Below are positions 37,040 to 45,376 of a stretch of 64,000 nucleotides of DNA, one piece after another. Made by a program: the position numbers and the translations under genes. The notes beneath the pieces are model-generated. The model was not told where the DNA came from. It saw only the letters and a program-made list of their open reading frames with translations, and made no database searches. The stretch comes from Amycolatopsis sp. NBC_01488 (GTDB lineage Bacteria; Actinomycetota; Actinomycetes; Mycobacteriales; Pseudonocardiaceae): NCBI RefSeq assembly GCF_036227105.1, contig NZ_CP109434.1, forward strand, positions 1,988,001 through 2,052,000, given 5' to 3'. How positions within the stretch are numbered: position 1 is the stretch's first letter; every line of letters starts with the position of its first letter.

Positions 37040-37440
37040 CGACGTCGAGCATCTTCACCGAGTTGGGGACCGACCGGCGGGAAGCGTTCTGGGCCGCCGG
37101 CGCCGCCGCCCGCACCCGCCGGGCACTTACCCGGGATCGCGGTCGGGCTCGACGCGCCGGCACTGCCCGGCATGTCCGCGGTCGAGCTGGCCACCGCGGA
37201 CCTGTGGGCCACCGGCATCACCCCCGGCGTGCACCCGATCCAGTTCCTGCGCGCACACCTCGACCAGATCGGCGCCATTCCCGCCGCTGGGCTGCTCGAT
37301 GTGCCCGGCGGCACCCGCGTCCTTGTCGGCGGCGCCGTCACCCACAAACTGCGCCCCGCCACCGCGGGCGGGATCACCTTCCTCAACCTCGAGGACGAGA
37401 CCGGCATGGCCAACGTCATCGTCAGCGTCGCCCTGTGGGT
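37040..37440 (+). pseudogene. dnaE2: C-terminal fragment of DnaE2 (error-prone DNA polymerase)
   Basis: DnaE2 is the SOS-mutagenesis alpha subunit. A short piece, DRREAFWAAGAAA near 37075, continues in the next frame with PGIAVGLDAPALPGMSAVEL, TGITPGVHPIQFLR, then the OB-fold tail VLVGGAVTHKLRPATAGG and FLNLEDETGMANVIVS. One frameshift lies near 37105. The ~900 upstream residues are missing, and the true C-terminus after the OB fold is replaced by unrelated sequence. A dead fragment. Confidence 0.7.
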
Positions 37441-37456
37441 CCTTGCCGCACCCAGC

Positions 37457-37900
37457 CGTGACTTCCGCTGACCCGCCGGGCGCCGGCGGCTGGCGGCCCC
37501 GCGATCTCGACGTCCCGATCCGGCCCGGAACCACACCGGGGAGCCGGTGCCCATGGGGGCACGAGCTTGCCGTCGGCGGGGTCCGGCACAGCTGGAACCA
37601 GGACTACGGCACCGCCGAGTACTGTGCGAGGCCTGCCCGGCCTGCCCGGCCGGGGCGGCCGCCGGGCCCTGCTCGACGTGGCACTCACCCACCAGGTCCC
37701 CGAGGACCAGGTCGAGGAGAACCGGTTGCAGCTGGTCGTCATCCCGCCGCCGGTCCGTCATGGCGCCGGAACCATCCGGCTGCCGCTCGGCTCCACGATC
37801 TTCGGCCAGGTCGAGATCACCCTCTGCGAACTCGACCGCCGCGCGGTCCTGCTCCACCTCGAGGTCGAGCTGAAACATCGGCGCCGACCCCTCGCCATCG
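37457..37900 (+). pseudogene. Disrupted hypothetical protein
   Basis: Protein-like runs lie in successive frames: GGWRPRDLDVPIRPGTTPG and CPWGHELAVGG, then EACPACPAG, then VALTHQVPEDQVEENRLQLV and STIFGQVEITLCELDRRAVL. This suggests one protein with CxxC-type pairs broken by two frameshifts. Family not recognised. Confidence 0.35.
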
Positions 37901-38149
37901 CGTTCTGGGCACGCGTCGGTGTGCCCGGCCCCGCCCCGGCCTGGGCGTGCAGCCACCAAATCCAGGCCGGAGCCGTGCCAGAGAACGCACGATGGACTCG
38001 CTGGTGGTGACCACGAACCTCGCGCAGAACTCCGCTCCGTGGGCTGCTGTCCGTCGGATCGAGGGTCTCGAGGACCCGGCGCCGTCCCAGCTGGTGTCAC
38101 CGACGTGGCTCTGGGGTCGCGCCACGCTGGTCAGCGGCGGAATCCGCGC

Positions 38150-38975
38150 TCCGGGTCGCGGGTGGGGACGTTGCCGAACTCCCGAACCAGTTCTCGGCGT
38201 CGTCGTATGACAGCGGCCCCGGGTGCCAGAGCAGGCCCTCGTAGTCCTTGTCCTGAAACAAGAGGTCCTGCAGGGTGAGCCAGTGGAAGTCGAACCGGCA
38301 GCCAGATCGGCGGCCAGGTCGTCGAAGGCCCGCGCGTAGCGGCGCAAGAACCACGGGTCACGGTCGGCCACGCACGGCGGGACGATGTCGCCCGCGTCCG
38401 CCGCCGGTCCGCCTCCGGCCAGCGGAGTTTGCTCGGCGATGTCGTAGACCTCGTCGGCCAGCCTGCCCAGCGCGGCGTCCAACGCGGCGGCGGTGCGCGG
38501 AGTGATCGCCACCGGCAGGCACACCTCGCAGTCGAAGTCGCGGCAGCGGGGGCAGTCCGCGCAGTCGTCGCGGCAGATCCCGCACACCTCGCATCGGCCA
38601 GGGCAGTTCGTCGTCGTGAACAAGGCCGGCCCGGGCTCGCACAAGCCCGGCAGCGCCGCAGTGACCCGCAAATGCTCCTGGGCGGTTCCGGTGGCCGCCA
38701 GGAGCGGCAGGACCGCGGACACCGCGGCACGCACGTCATCGGGCACGTCGGCGAGCACGGCATCGAGCACGGCATCGAGCCGGCGGGCGGCGGTCTCGCG
38801 GTGCTGCAGGCTCCCGTTGAGCGCGTCCGCGAGCACAGCGGCCGTCGGGCCCTCGGGGCAGCTCGGCGAACAGCTCGGCCACGGCCCCGTCCTCGCCGAC
38901 GCGAATGCCCAACACCCGGTGCCCGGCGTCGGCGTGCTCAGGCACAAACCCCAGGTACGTCGTCTCAGCGGCCAT
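38150..38975 (-). pseudogene. Cys-rich hypothetical protein broken by two frameshifts
   Basis: ATG 38975 opens TTYLGFVPEHADAGHRVLGI. After ~40 codons the coherent frame changes (AAVLADALNGSLQHRETAAR), runs through a dense Cys cluster (CPGRCEVCGICRDDCADCP, then CRDFDCEVC near 38560-38500), and changes again before HWLTLQDLLFQDKDYEGLLW and YDDAENWFG. The Cys pattern suggests one or two metal sites. No known family was recognised. Neighbours are mobile-element debris, so it is probably cargo of an integrated element. Confidence 0.5.
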
Positions 38976-39129
38976 CGATGAACCTTCGCCCACGTAACGT
39001 TCCGGTGCGCGCCCAGTATCACACGCGCGCTGAGCTTCCCCCCGGTTCGCCGGACACGGTGGCGTTGCCCCCAGCTGACGGACTCTGGTTGGTGGAGTCG
39101 ATGGTGCTTCATCTGGAAGGCTGTCGATC

Positions 39130-39525
39130 ATGCCGAAGGCTTATCCCGCCGAGTTCTGGGCTCGGGCGGTCGCGCTGGTCCGGGCTGGCAAGTCCGTCCG
39201 GGAGACCGCTCACCAGCTGGATATCAGCGAATCGTGCCTGCACAGCTGGCTCAAGCAGGACCGTATCGATCGTGGTGAACGTCCCGGGCTGAGCAGTCGT
39301 GAGCACTCGGATCTCGTAGCGGCCAAGCGACGGATCCGGCAGCTGGAAACCGAGTTGGAGATCTGCGCGAGGCCTCGACGATCTACGAGGAGCTGAAGGG
39401 CGACCCAAAAGGGCGTTCCCGGTAGTCGCCCGCCTCGCCGAGCAGGGACTACCGGTCAAGTTGGCCTGCCGGCTGCTTCAGGTCAGCCATTCCGGGTTCT
39501 ACGAGTGGCGATCCCGGCCAGGGTG
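39130..39525 (+). mobile_element. Truncated IS3-family element (orfA plus the start of orfB)
   Basis: orfA starts at ATG 39130 (MPKAYPAEFWARAVALVRAG) with the HTH of IS3-type helper proteins (SVRETAHQLDISESCLHSWL) and the leucine-zipper-like RIRQLETELEI. After 39367 the frame slips. orfB-type sequence follows (FPVVARLAEQGLPVKLACRL, LQVSHSGFYEWRSRP) but stops resembling a transposase at about 39525, so the DDE catalytic domain is missing. Not mobile by itself. Confidence 0.7.
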
Positions 39526-39759
39526 CGCGGTGGCGTCGTGGCCGGAGGGCACCCGCGCGGGCCGATCCTGGTCGGCCGGTCGGTATCTCGGGCTGTCGGC
39601 GTGCAGCCGGGACCGGGTAGCTGGGCTGGCGGTTTCGCTGACGTACTGCGCGAACTCGGCCAGCGTCTCGGTCGGGTAGGTCCGGCCGGGCCCGTAGCCC
39701 GGGCCCCAGCAGTCTTCGTCGGGCAGGAGGTGAACGTCGAGAGCTGGTGTCGTGGTCAT
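39526..39759 (-). CDS. Truncated hypothetical protein abutting the IS3 remnant
   Basis: ATG 39759 starts TTTPALDVHLLPDEDCWGPG, and protein-like sequence continues (TYPTETLAEFAQYVSETASP) until the IS3 remnant, after which the frame runs on as antisense of orfB. It looks cut by the insertion or by a later deletion. Function unknown. Confidence 0.35.
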
Positions 39760-39836
39760 GCCTTCAGCAGACCGGGAACCGGTCACCGCGGGGAGGGGTT
39801 CCTGCTGCACGACCTGGTTGGAAACTACTTGCCCAG

Positions 39837-40139
39837 CTACATCGTGGGCACGCGGCGGTCATCCCAGGCGAACACGCCGTTCCCCTTTGCCCAGCTGAGT
39901 CCGTGTATCCCGACGCGGGCCAGGATTCCTGGCGTGCCCGCGGCGTCTTGGCGGGGCCGGTGAAACCGCGTGACCCGCCAGGTTCCCCGCGTCTTGTCCC
40001 GGCAGTACTGCCAGGCCGAGACACCGCACTTGGAGCAGGGCACACCGGCGCACGCGTTCCACGCCCGGCGTAGTGCGGCGTCGATGACGGCCGGCTCGCG
40101 TGTTGCTTTCGTCGTCGGATCGAGGTGGAAGTACTCCAT
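39837..40139 (-). CDS. Small hypothetical protein with a zinc-ribbon-like motif
   Basis: 100 residues from ATG 40139. The core has VPCSKCGVSAWQYCRDKTRG followed by a basic WRVTRFHRPRQ, similar in pattern to the CxxC..C zinc motifs of phage and integrative-element proteins. The ribosome binding site is weak. Acts probably on DNA or RNA if expressed; family not identified. Confidence 0.45.
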   Translation of the reverse strand: MEYFHLDPTTKATREPAVIDAALRRAWNACAGVPCSKCGVSAWQYCRDKTRGTWRVTRFHRPRQDAAGTPGILARVGIHGLSWAKGNGVFAWDDRRVPTM

Positions 40140-40444
40140 CACTGGCACATCCTGTGGTTGATCAATCGGTGGCGGGCAGCGCGGGACCGAGGTACTCGAC
40201 GCGGTAGCGGAAGCCCGCGCGGCCCCGGCGTCGCTCATCAAGTTGGTGTCAGGGACACGTCGACGGTGATGGTGCCCGCGTCGTCGGTACGGTAACGGGC
40301 GCGACCGATAACTCCGGGCGACCATCGAGGCGGCGCTGCTGCAATTGTCACGAAGTTGTCCAGTTTCCGGCCTGGTGTCACGGAGAACCGGGTGGTTTCG
40401 CGGTTCTCACGGCGGGGATCTGTGTTCTGTTGCTCAGCCGGTGG
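40140..40444. other. Intergenic stretch in the mobile-element cargo region
   Basis: About 300 bp. Open frames on both strands are short and Arg-rich; nothing supportable. Confidence 0.3.
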
Positions 40445-40839
40445 TCTCGGTGACGATCATGCGGCTGGCGTCGACCGTGGTGGGGATGATGTCGAGCCGG
40501 CGTAGCTTGTCGGGGCACCAAGGCCGGGACGCTGCTCGACGTCAACGGGCGCAGATCCTGGTCGGCATGACCAACCGTGATCGTCTACCCCCGACCTGGC
40601 TCGCCCCCACGAGCGCCGTCCGGCTTCACCAGCGGCCATGCGTCCGGGTTGAGCAGCTTGGTCTCGGTGATCAGGTAGAGCGCCGCGTCGCCGTGCTGGG
40701 AATCGACGAACGCGGCCCGGTTGCCGGTCGGGCGCAGCCCGAGCTCAGTCAGCTGGGCGATGGTGCGCAGGAACGGCGGGGCCTGTCCGACGCGATAGCA
40801 AGGCAGTCCGATCGTGGACCAGTCGTAGGGGGTTCCCAT
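40445..40839 (-). pseudogene. Hypothetical protein, probably frameshifted near its end
   Basis: ATG 40839, preceded by GGAAGGAG, opens MGTPYDWSTIGLPCYRVGQA and stays protein-like through FVDSQHGDAALYLITETKLL. The frame then stops early, while a sensible C-terminus (KLRRLDIIPTTVDASRMIV) lies in another frame down to about 40445. Family unknown. Confidence 0.4.
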
Positions 40840-40973
40840 CGGCGAACTCCTTCCGCGGCCGCGGCATACGGCCGACTGCTCGAGTACAGCGCGGACACCG
40901 CCCGGCCGCCGACACGACGCGCTGCCTCGCCGAAAATCCACTCGATTGCCGAGCCAGCGACTGCCGGGACTGG

Positions 40974-41639
40974 TTGGAGATGGTGGCCGTGGATCCCAGT
41001 GATCAGAGCCCGGCCGATCGTGGTCGGGTGCCCTGGCGCGTCACGTCGGCTGAGCTGGGTTCGGGTCCGCCGGTGAGTGAGCTTGCTGTCCGATCACCGC
41101 GATGGCAGGAGGGGGCGCGGGTTCCTCCGTGCGGCTCGGGTGATCTTGCGGTGTCGGTCCGGTGGTTCCGGGCTGCGGGTGGTGGGCTGTGTGGCGAGGT
41201 TGTTGCGGAGAACGTCAGCGGGCGGGTCTGCCGGTTGGGCAGGAAGCCGGGACTGCAGCCGTTGGGGTTGGACGGGCAACCGCTTGGTGTGGGTCAGTGG
41301 GTCACGTTGGAGTTGCGTATTCCGCCTTTCGTGATCTTGGAGCCGGGTCAGCTGGCGTCGGCGTCGATCAGCTGGTCGGGGTGGAGCGGCAGGTCTGCCT
41401 CAGGGCGGATCGTCGTGTCGTGGGAGGGTGGCTCGGCGACGGTCGATGCTGCAGGGCCAATCGAGCCTGGGCCGCCGGAACGAGGGTCGCCGGCGGTCTT
41501 TCGTCGAGTTGGTTTACTCGTATTCACTGAGTCGATTGGTGGCGGGGATCAAGTCGTCTTTTGTCGTGGTTCACGTTGGTCCACAATGGACCAGGATTGC
41601 GGCCAGTGCGTCTCCGGTGGGGCTCCGTTGCCTGAGTAG
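40974..41639 (+). CDS. Hypothetical protein with a DUF4232-like beta domain
   Basis: The middle part (VVAENVSGRVCRLGRKPGLQ, VGQWVTLELRIPPFVILEPG, ASASISWSGWSG) resembles DUF4232-type beta-sandwich domains, usually found on exported actinobacterial proteins. No signal peptide is visible in this frame, and the start is uncertain (TTG 40974 or ATG 40980). The last ~40 residues run up to the att region and look less ordered, so the original C-terminus may have been altered by integration. Confidence 0.5.
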   Translation: MEMVAVDPSDQSPADRGRVPWRVTSAELGSGPPVSELAVRSPRWQEGARVPPCGSGDLAVSVRWFRAAGGGLCGEVVAENVSGRVCRLGRKPGLQPLGLDGQPLGVGQWVTLELRIPPFVILEPGQLASASISWSGWSGRSASGRIVVSWEGGSATVDAAGPIEPGPPERGSPAVFRRVGLLVFTESIGGGDQVVFCRGSRWSTMDQDCGQCVSGGAPLPE

Positions 41640-41644
41640 TGCCT

Positions 41645-41733
41645 GACACTGTGCGACACTTGACGACACTGAAAGGCGGTGAATATGTCGGCTGACCTGC
41701 ATTTATTGGCAGAAGCTGACACTCAGCGACACT
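41645..41733 (+). repeat. Five 10-bp-phased GACACT hexamers beside the att core
   Basis: GACACT occurs at 41645, 41655 and 41665 (period exactly 10 bp) and again at 41718 and 41728 (period 10). All are in the same orientation and end 8 bp before the tRNA-derived core. Helically phased short direct repeats next to a core site are the usual form of integrase arm-type binding sites or excisionase sites. Confidence 0.6.
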
Positions 41734-41740
41734 CGCCGGC

Positions 41741-41784
41741 ACTTTTAATCCGTAGGTTCTGGGTTCGAGCCCCAGGCGGCCCAC
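41741..41784 (+). repeat. att-like copy of the tRNA-Lys 3' end (44 bp)
   Basis: These 44 bp are identical to the anticodon-loop-to-3'-end part of tRNA-Lys(TTT) at 50402-50445, but here they read on the + strand, whereas the tRNA gene is on the minus strand. The 5' half of the tRNA is absent, so this is not a gene. It is a typical residue of site-specific integration (attR or attL). Confidence 0.85.
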
Positions 41785-42141
41785 CACCGATCATACGCTT
41801 GACCTGCGCTTTTGCCGATGCTGCGGGCGCCTTTGCTGCCGTGAATGGTAGCTGGGGGCTCCGTTGCGTCTCCGTTTTCACTGGCGTGCCGAACGACCCC
41901 CCGGGCTGACGCCCGCGAAGGCCGATAGGCCCTCGTCGCGGAGTCGGTGCCCGAAGTCGCGACCATGACATCGGCGCAGCTCGCACGCTGCGACACCGCC
42001 GCCCCCGCGTTCAGACTGCGGGCCGAAGCGTGGCAGGGCCGTCATCGCCGGCAGCATGCCGTCGCTGGGAGAGCTCCCATCAGACGGGGGCTGACGGCCG
42101 CGCCCGGGTCGCGGGGCCGATTCGTTGCCGTGCTCCGCAAA
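41785..42141. other. Region between the att copy and the terminator
   Basis: About 360 bp. No gene supported; contains GC-rich short frames only. Confidence 0.35.
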
Positions 42142-42172
42142 GGGCTCCCGCCGACGGTGTCGGCGGGAGCCC
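42142..42172 (-). terminator. Strong hairpin terminator downstream of the XRE gene
   Basis: GGGCTCCCGCCGAC and GTCGGCGGGAGCCC form a perfect 14-bp stem with a GGT/ACC loop, followed on the minus strand by TTTG. It lies 22 bp after the XRE-type gene. Confidence 0.7.
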
Positions 42173-42193
42173 TCTCGTGGTGCGTTGGCTTGC

Positions 42194-42601
42194 CTACGCG
42201 GGCACGACGCTCAGCTTGCGGTGGGGCGTCGTGGTCGACGGCATTGCCGTGCTACACGCCGGGCACACCGGCGCGGTGTGCTCGGCCGCATCCGCGCCGG
42301 GACGGACGGGCAGCTCCGGACCGCCCTTCAGACGGACCCAGCGGGGCTTCCAGAAGGCCCGGATCTCCTGCTCGTCGATGCCGCACACGAGCAGGAACGT
42401 CTCCACGTTGGCCCACGTCGGCAGAAGCGTTCCGGCGAGGACCCGGCTGAAGGTGGAGACCGAGGTGTGGCGCTCGATGTTCTTCGCGCGCCTCGCGAGC
42501 TCACCCAGCGACGGGTCGCCGTCGTACAGTTTGACCGTCACGAGGTCGTCGAGGAACTGCGCGACCTCGCCCGGGTCCGGCTTCCACTTACGTTCTGACA
42601 T
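42194..42601 (-). CDS. XRE-type helix-turn-helix regulator
   Basis: 135 residues from ATG 42601 with GGGAGATC upstream. An N-terminal HTH region is seen in SLGELARRAKNIERHTSVST followed by FSRVLAGTLLPTWANVETFL, the pattern of actinobacterial XRE proteins. An unstructured tail contains a CPAC pair. It lies downstream of, and in the same direction as, a small membrane-protein gene. Target unknown. Confidence 0.7.
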   Translation of the reverse strand: MSERKWKPDPGEVAQFLDDLVTVKLYDGDPSLGELARRAKNIERHTSVSTFSRVLAGTLLPTWANVETFLLVCGIDEQEIRAFWKPRWVRLKGGPELPVRPGADAAEHTAPVCPACSTAMPSTTTPHRKLSVVPA

Positions 42602-42700
42602 GTGATCTCCCTGGTCAAGGGCTGGTTCGGGGGTCGGGGCCGCGGTGGGTGCCGCCTGGAAAGGCGGCACCCCCGCGACTTGTCTTCCTGACTGGTCGGG

Positions 42701-42895
42701 CTAGCCGGTCGGCGGGACGAACCCGCCGCCGTCTCCGCGACCGAGCCCGCGCCGGACGACTTCCGCTGCGACGAGCGCCACCGCGCCGGCTGAGCCGACG
42801 GCGACGGCCAGGTCGTAGTGGAAGACCATCGCTTCGGCGAGGAAGATCAGCATCGTCCCGAGTACGAGAACGACGCCAAGGAACCGACTGTTCAC
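42701..42895 (-). CDS. Small membrane protein (two TM helices)
   Basis: 64 residues from GTG 42895 with a perfect GGAGGTGAT 8 nt upstream, which fixes the start. Two hydrophobic helices (FLGVVLVLGTMLIFLAEAMV and VAVGSAGAVALVAAEVV) and a short Arg/Gly tail. No family recognised. Probably co-transcribed with the XRE gene 100 bp downstream. Confidence 0.6.
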   Translation of the reverse strand: MNSRFLGVVLVLGTMLIFLAEAMVFHYDLAVAVGSAGAVALVAAEVVRRGLGRGDGGGFVPPTG

Positions 42896-43206
42896 CAAGA
42901 TCACCTCCCGTCCAAGTTCACCGTGCTCCGGATGTTCTTCACAGTGGGGCCTACGGCCGCCGTGCCACGGGCGACCATCCCACCTCTCTCCGTAATACAG
43001 GAGGAATCGCGCGGCGTGCAAACTACCCGGCTGTATTTTCCAAGACGCGAATCGTCGCAAGGAAATGCAACGATGTGGGACGAAAGGAAAACATGAAGGT
43101 TATTCCCTGACTAGCGCCCCCGGGGCCAGGTTGCCGACAGCCAGTAAAATGGAGCGGGCGTTCTAGTATCGATTAAACCTGTCGTTCTGATTCAACAAGG
43201 AGAAAA

Positions 43207-43278
43207 ATGAAAGCCACCCTTTGGTTCGGCGGCGATCGAACAATAGTTAGGCTTTCCTGTCGCCCGGGTGGAATTTGA
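43207..43278 (+). CDS. Candidate 23-residue small ORF with a strong ribosome binding site
   Basis: ATG 43207 is preceded by CAAGGAG at proper distance and by an AT-rich stretch with TAGTAT and GATTAAA that could hold a promoter. The peptide begins MKATLWFGGDRTIV and ends RPGGI. No processing enzymes lie nearby. It may be a leader peptide or a chance frame. Confidence 0.25.
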   Translation: MKATLWFGGDRTIVRLSCRPGGI

Positions 43279-43457
43279 CCACTGGCTCGATGTCAAATCG
43301 ACACGCCGTACGTTGTCGTATTGAGATGCGACGTGGCGATGGGGCAGTCGTCGACTGTCCCCAACGGCGCGGCAAGGGACTGGCTTTCGAACGACTGCAG
43401 CGCAAGGTATCCGAGCATCATTCCGCCGCACGGCGGTGGGGCGGCGGGCGGCAAGGG

Positions 43458-43493
43458 GAAAGCCCCCATCGCTGGCAAACGAAGGGGGCTTTC
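43458..43493. terminator. Terminator-like 10-bp hairpin
   Basis: GAAAGCCCCC (43458-43467) and GGGGGCTTTC (43484-43493) are perfectly complementary with a 16-nt loop. No T tract follows, so it may be a weak bidirectional terminator for the small ORF region or for the gene ending at 43688. Confidence 0.45.
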
Positions 43494-43687
43494 TAATCCC
43501 GCACAAATCATCATCCGGAGCACGGATTTGAACTTGGACGGGAGACCTGTGGAGTTATGTCCAGGGATCGTGCCGAGTCGTCGACCTTCGGGAGGTGCTT
43601 TCTCGCTCACCGTACGTCTGTGGCCTCGGGTCCGCTGTGGACTTCACGCTGATTGCCCGTTAAGGCATTCACCGCGTCGCGGTAGCA

Positions 43688-44845
43688 TCAGCGACTGATT
43701 GGCGACAGGGGCACAGTCAGTGCCCGAAAGGCGGCAAGCCGGCCATGAGAGTGCGCTGACCGCGCCGGCGTCTGCGGCCTTGCGCTTCGGGGCCGGGGCC
43801 GGGCCTCGAGCTCCGCCACTCGATGGCAGCGCCGAGACGACGTTACTCCGGTTCGACCTCGAATGCCCTCGGTTGGTCTGGTTGCGGCTGAGTCCGTGCG
43901 GCTGGGATTGGGTCGGATCTGGCTGTTCGGGGTGCGACCGAATCGGTGCGAATGCCGGACGCCAGCCGAAGCTGGTCCACCTCGGCGAGTCGTGGCGTCG
44001 CCCGCCAGCCACACCTGAGAGTGGAGAGCGTCCTCGCTGTGATTGCATGCGCCATCTTCTGCGCTGGGGGTCGGCCATGAGGCGATGGGCTCGGCGCCGG
44101 TGAAACCATCAAGGCGGTGATCAATGCTCGTCGCCGACAAACGACCCTTGCCATTCACTATTGCCGTCGACGGCAGTGGCCAACCATCTTTCACGCTCGA
44201 GACCGCATTCAATGTCAGACGTGTGACGGCGAGCTCGATCCGCAATCTGGCAAAGCCGTGAACCGCACGGAGCAATGAGGACGTTTTCCCTGCACCGACA
44301 GGGGAAGCAATCAGGGCGCGCCTGGCAGGCCAAGGAAGCCCGTGTGTCAGCTCCGGGAAACGAAGTTCGGGTTGTCCCTCCGGCCACTGGCTGTGGCGAT
44401 CTAGTTTGGCCTCCAACCGTCGAGTCAGCCTGAGTACCTCCGAATACCGGAGATCACCTGCGGCTACAGCGATAGCGATTTTGAATGCCGCCAACCGCCA
44501 CTGAGCTGCCGCAACCACCGTTGTCGGCCAGGTTTGCGGCTCAGGCGCGAACCTCGAGCTCGGCAATGCAGTGCTGAGCGCCCGATCCTGCTCCGTCCGG
44601 TAGCCCCGCCGACAGTTGTCAAGGTCGGGCACCAGGTGCTGGATGACACCGCTAGACGTCGCTAGCCGCGGAGCGGATTCGCGGGTCACGGCGATCATAG
44701 GGACGGTGGAGCGATCGTCCAGCAGGTCGAGGAGGTCTGGAAGGCGGACGGCGGACCCGACGCCGCCCAAACTGCAGACCACGACTCTCCGCTGGTGACG
44801 GACGTTCCAGTGGCGGTAGTTGAGGAAGACCCTGGTGATTGCCAT
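43688..44845 (-). CDS. Hypothetical protein with a P-loop-like motif
   Basis: 385 residues from ATG 44845, which has GAGGAGG 10 nt upstream. The N-terminal ~260 residues look like a real protein (MAITRVFLNYRHWNVRHQRR, then RRVVVCSLGGVGSAVRLPDL) and include ALIASPVGAGKTSSLLRAV, a good Walker A candidate. No Walker B could be named. After about residue 265 the sequence becomes Ser/Pro/Arg-rich and shadow-like, so a frameshift or premature decay of the C-terminus is likely. Family unknown. Confidence 0.45.
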   Translation of the reverse strand: MAITRVFLNYRHWNVRHQRRVVVCSLGGVGSAVRLPDLLDLLDDRSTVPMIAVTRESAPRLATSSGVIQHLVPDLDNCRRGYRTEQDRALSTALPSSRFAPEPQTWPTTVVAAAQWRLAAFKIAIAVAAGDLRYSEVLRLTRRLEAKLDRHSQWPEGQPELRFPELTHGLPWPARRALIASPVGAGKTSSLLRAVHGFARLRIELAVTRLTLNAVSSVKDGWPLPSTAIVNGKGRLSATSIDHRLDGFTGAEPIASWPTPSAEDGACNHSEDALHSQVWLAGDATTRRGGPASAGVRHSHRFGRTPNSQIRPNPSRTDSAATRPTEGIRGRTGVTSSRRCHRVAELEARPRPRSARPQTPARSAHSHGRLAAFRALTVPLSPISR

Positions 44846-45376
44846 GGTTCTCAGCCTCCTCAAGGAATCTGCCGCAGGCTATGGGGCGCCCTACTGGTTG
44901 TCCGTACGACGTCGATACTCCGGAATCGCAGCGCTCCTCGCAACCGCTACCAGCGAGTATTCGGACCTGCAACAGCATGCAACGAGATGCAACGTCGCGA
45001 TGGCTTCCAGGCCGGCTCCTAGTGTGGGAATCTCCCCGCACTATCGCCACGCGGCTCGTCTAAGTCGCAAGGCACGCTGCTCGAACCTCTGCCTACCCAC
45101 GATCCCATAACCGGTCCACGGTATACACCCACGTCGCCGAACTCGAATCGCTGACGCCTGCAGCGTAGGGGGCGACGTCCCGGCGACGACTGCGCTGGCC
45201 TGTTGCAACCGCCTGCTCTGCGCAGCGGACCTGGCCGTCCTTGCGGCGCACGGTGTCGCGAAGCAGGCCACGACTCGGTTCGCCGCCGAGCGGCCCACCG
45301 GGTGGGTGAATGCGATGTCGCCGAAGCGCCTGTTCCGTCGGCTGGGTGAGCCTCATCTCGAAGGGGCGCTAATTGT
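44846..45376. other. Upstream region of the P-loop gene up to the ISL3 element
   Basis: About 530 bp. Contains three phased TGCAAC repeats (44968-44993). A + strand frame near 45185-45380 reads somewhat protein-like (LFRRLGEPHLEGALIVAL) but has no start and runs into the IS, so it may be the remnant of a gene interrupted by the element. Confidence 0.35.
44968..44993 (+). repeat. Three TGCAAC hexamers at exact 10-bp intervals
   Basis: TGCAAC at 44968, 44978 and 44988, same orientation, one helical turn apart, 123-148 bp upstream of the P-loop gene start. Iteron-like spacing suggests cooperative binding of one protein along one DNA face. Confidence 0.5.

Larger units (their letters stand above)
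42896..43687. other. Low-GC region with a small ORF and a hairpin
   Basis: About 790 bp, AT-richer than the rest of the window. It holds a candidate 23-codon ORF (43207-43278) and a 10-bp hairpin (43458-43493), each listed separately. Larger open frames have no protein-like features. Confidence 0.4.

Noticed and set aside
43500..43580. tRNA-like sequence around the stretch reading GATTTGAACTTGGAC
   Set aside because: It resembles a T-arm at first sight, but neither strand gives pairing T, anticodon and acceptor stems.
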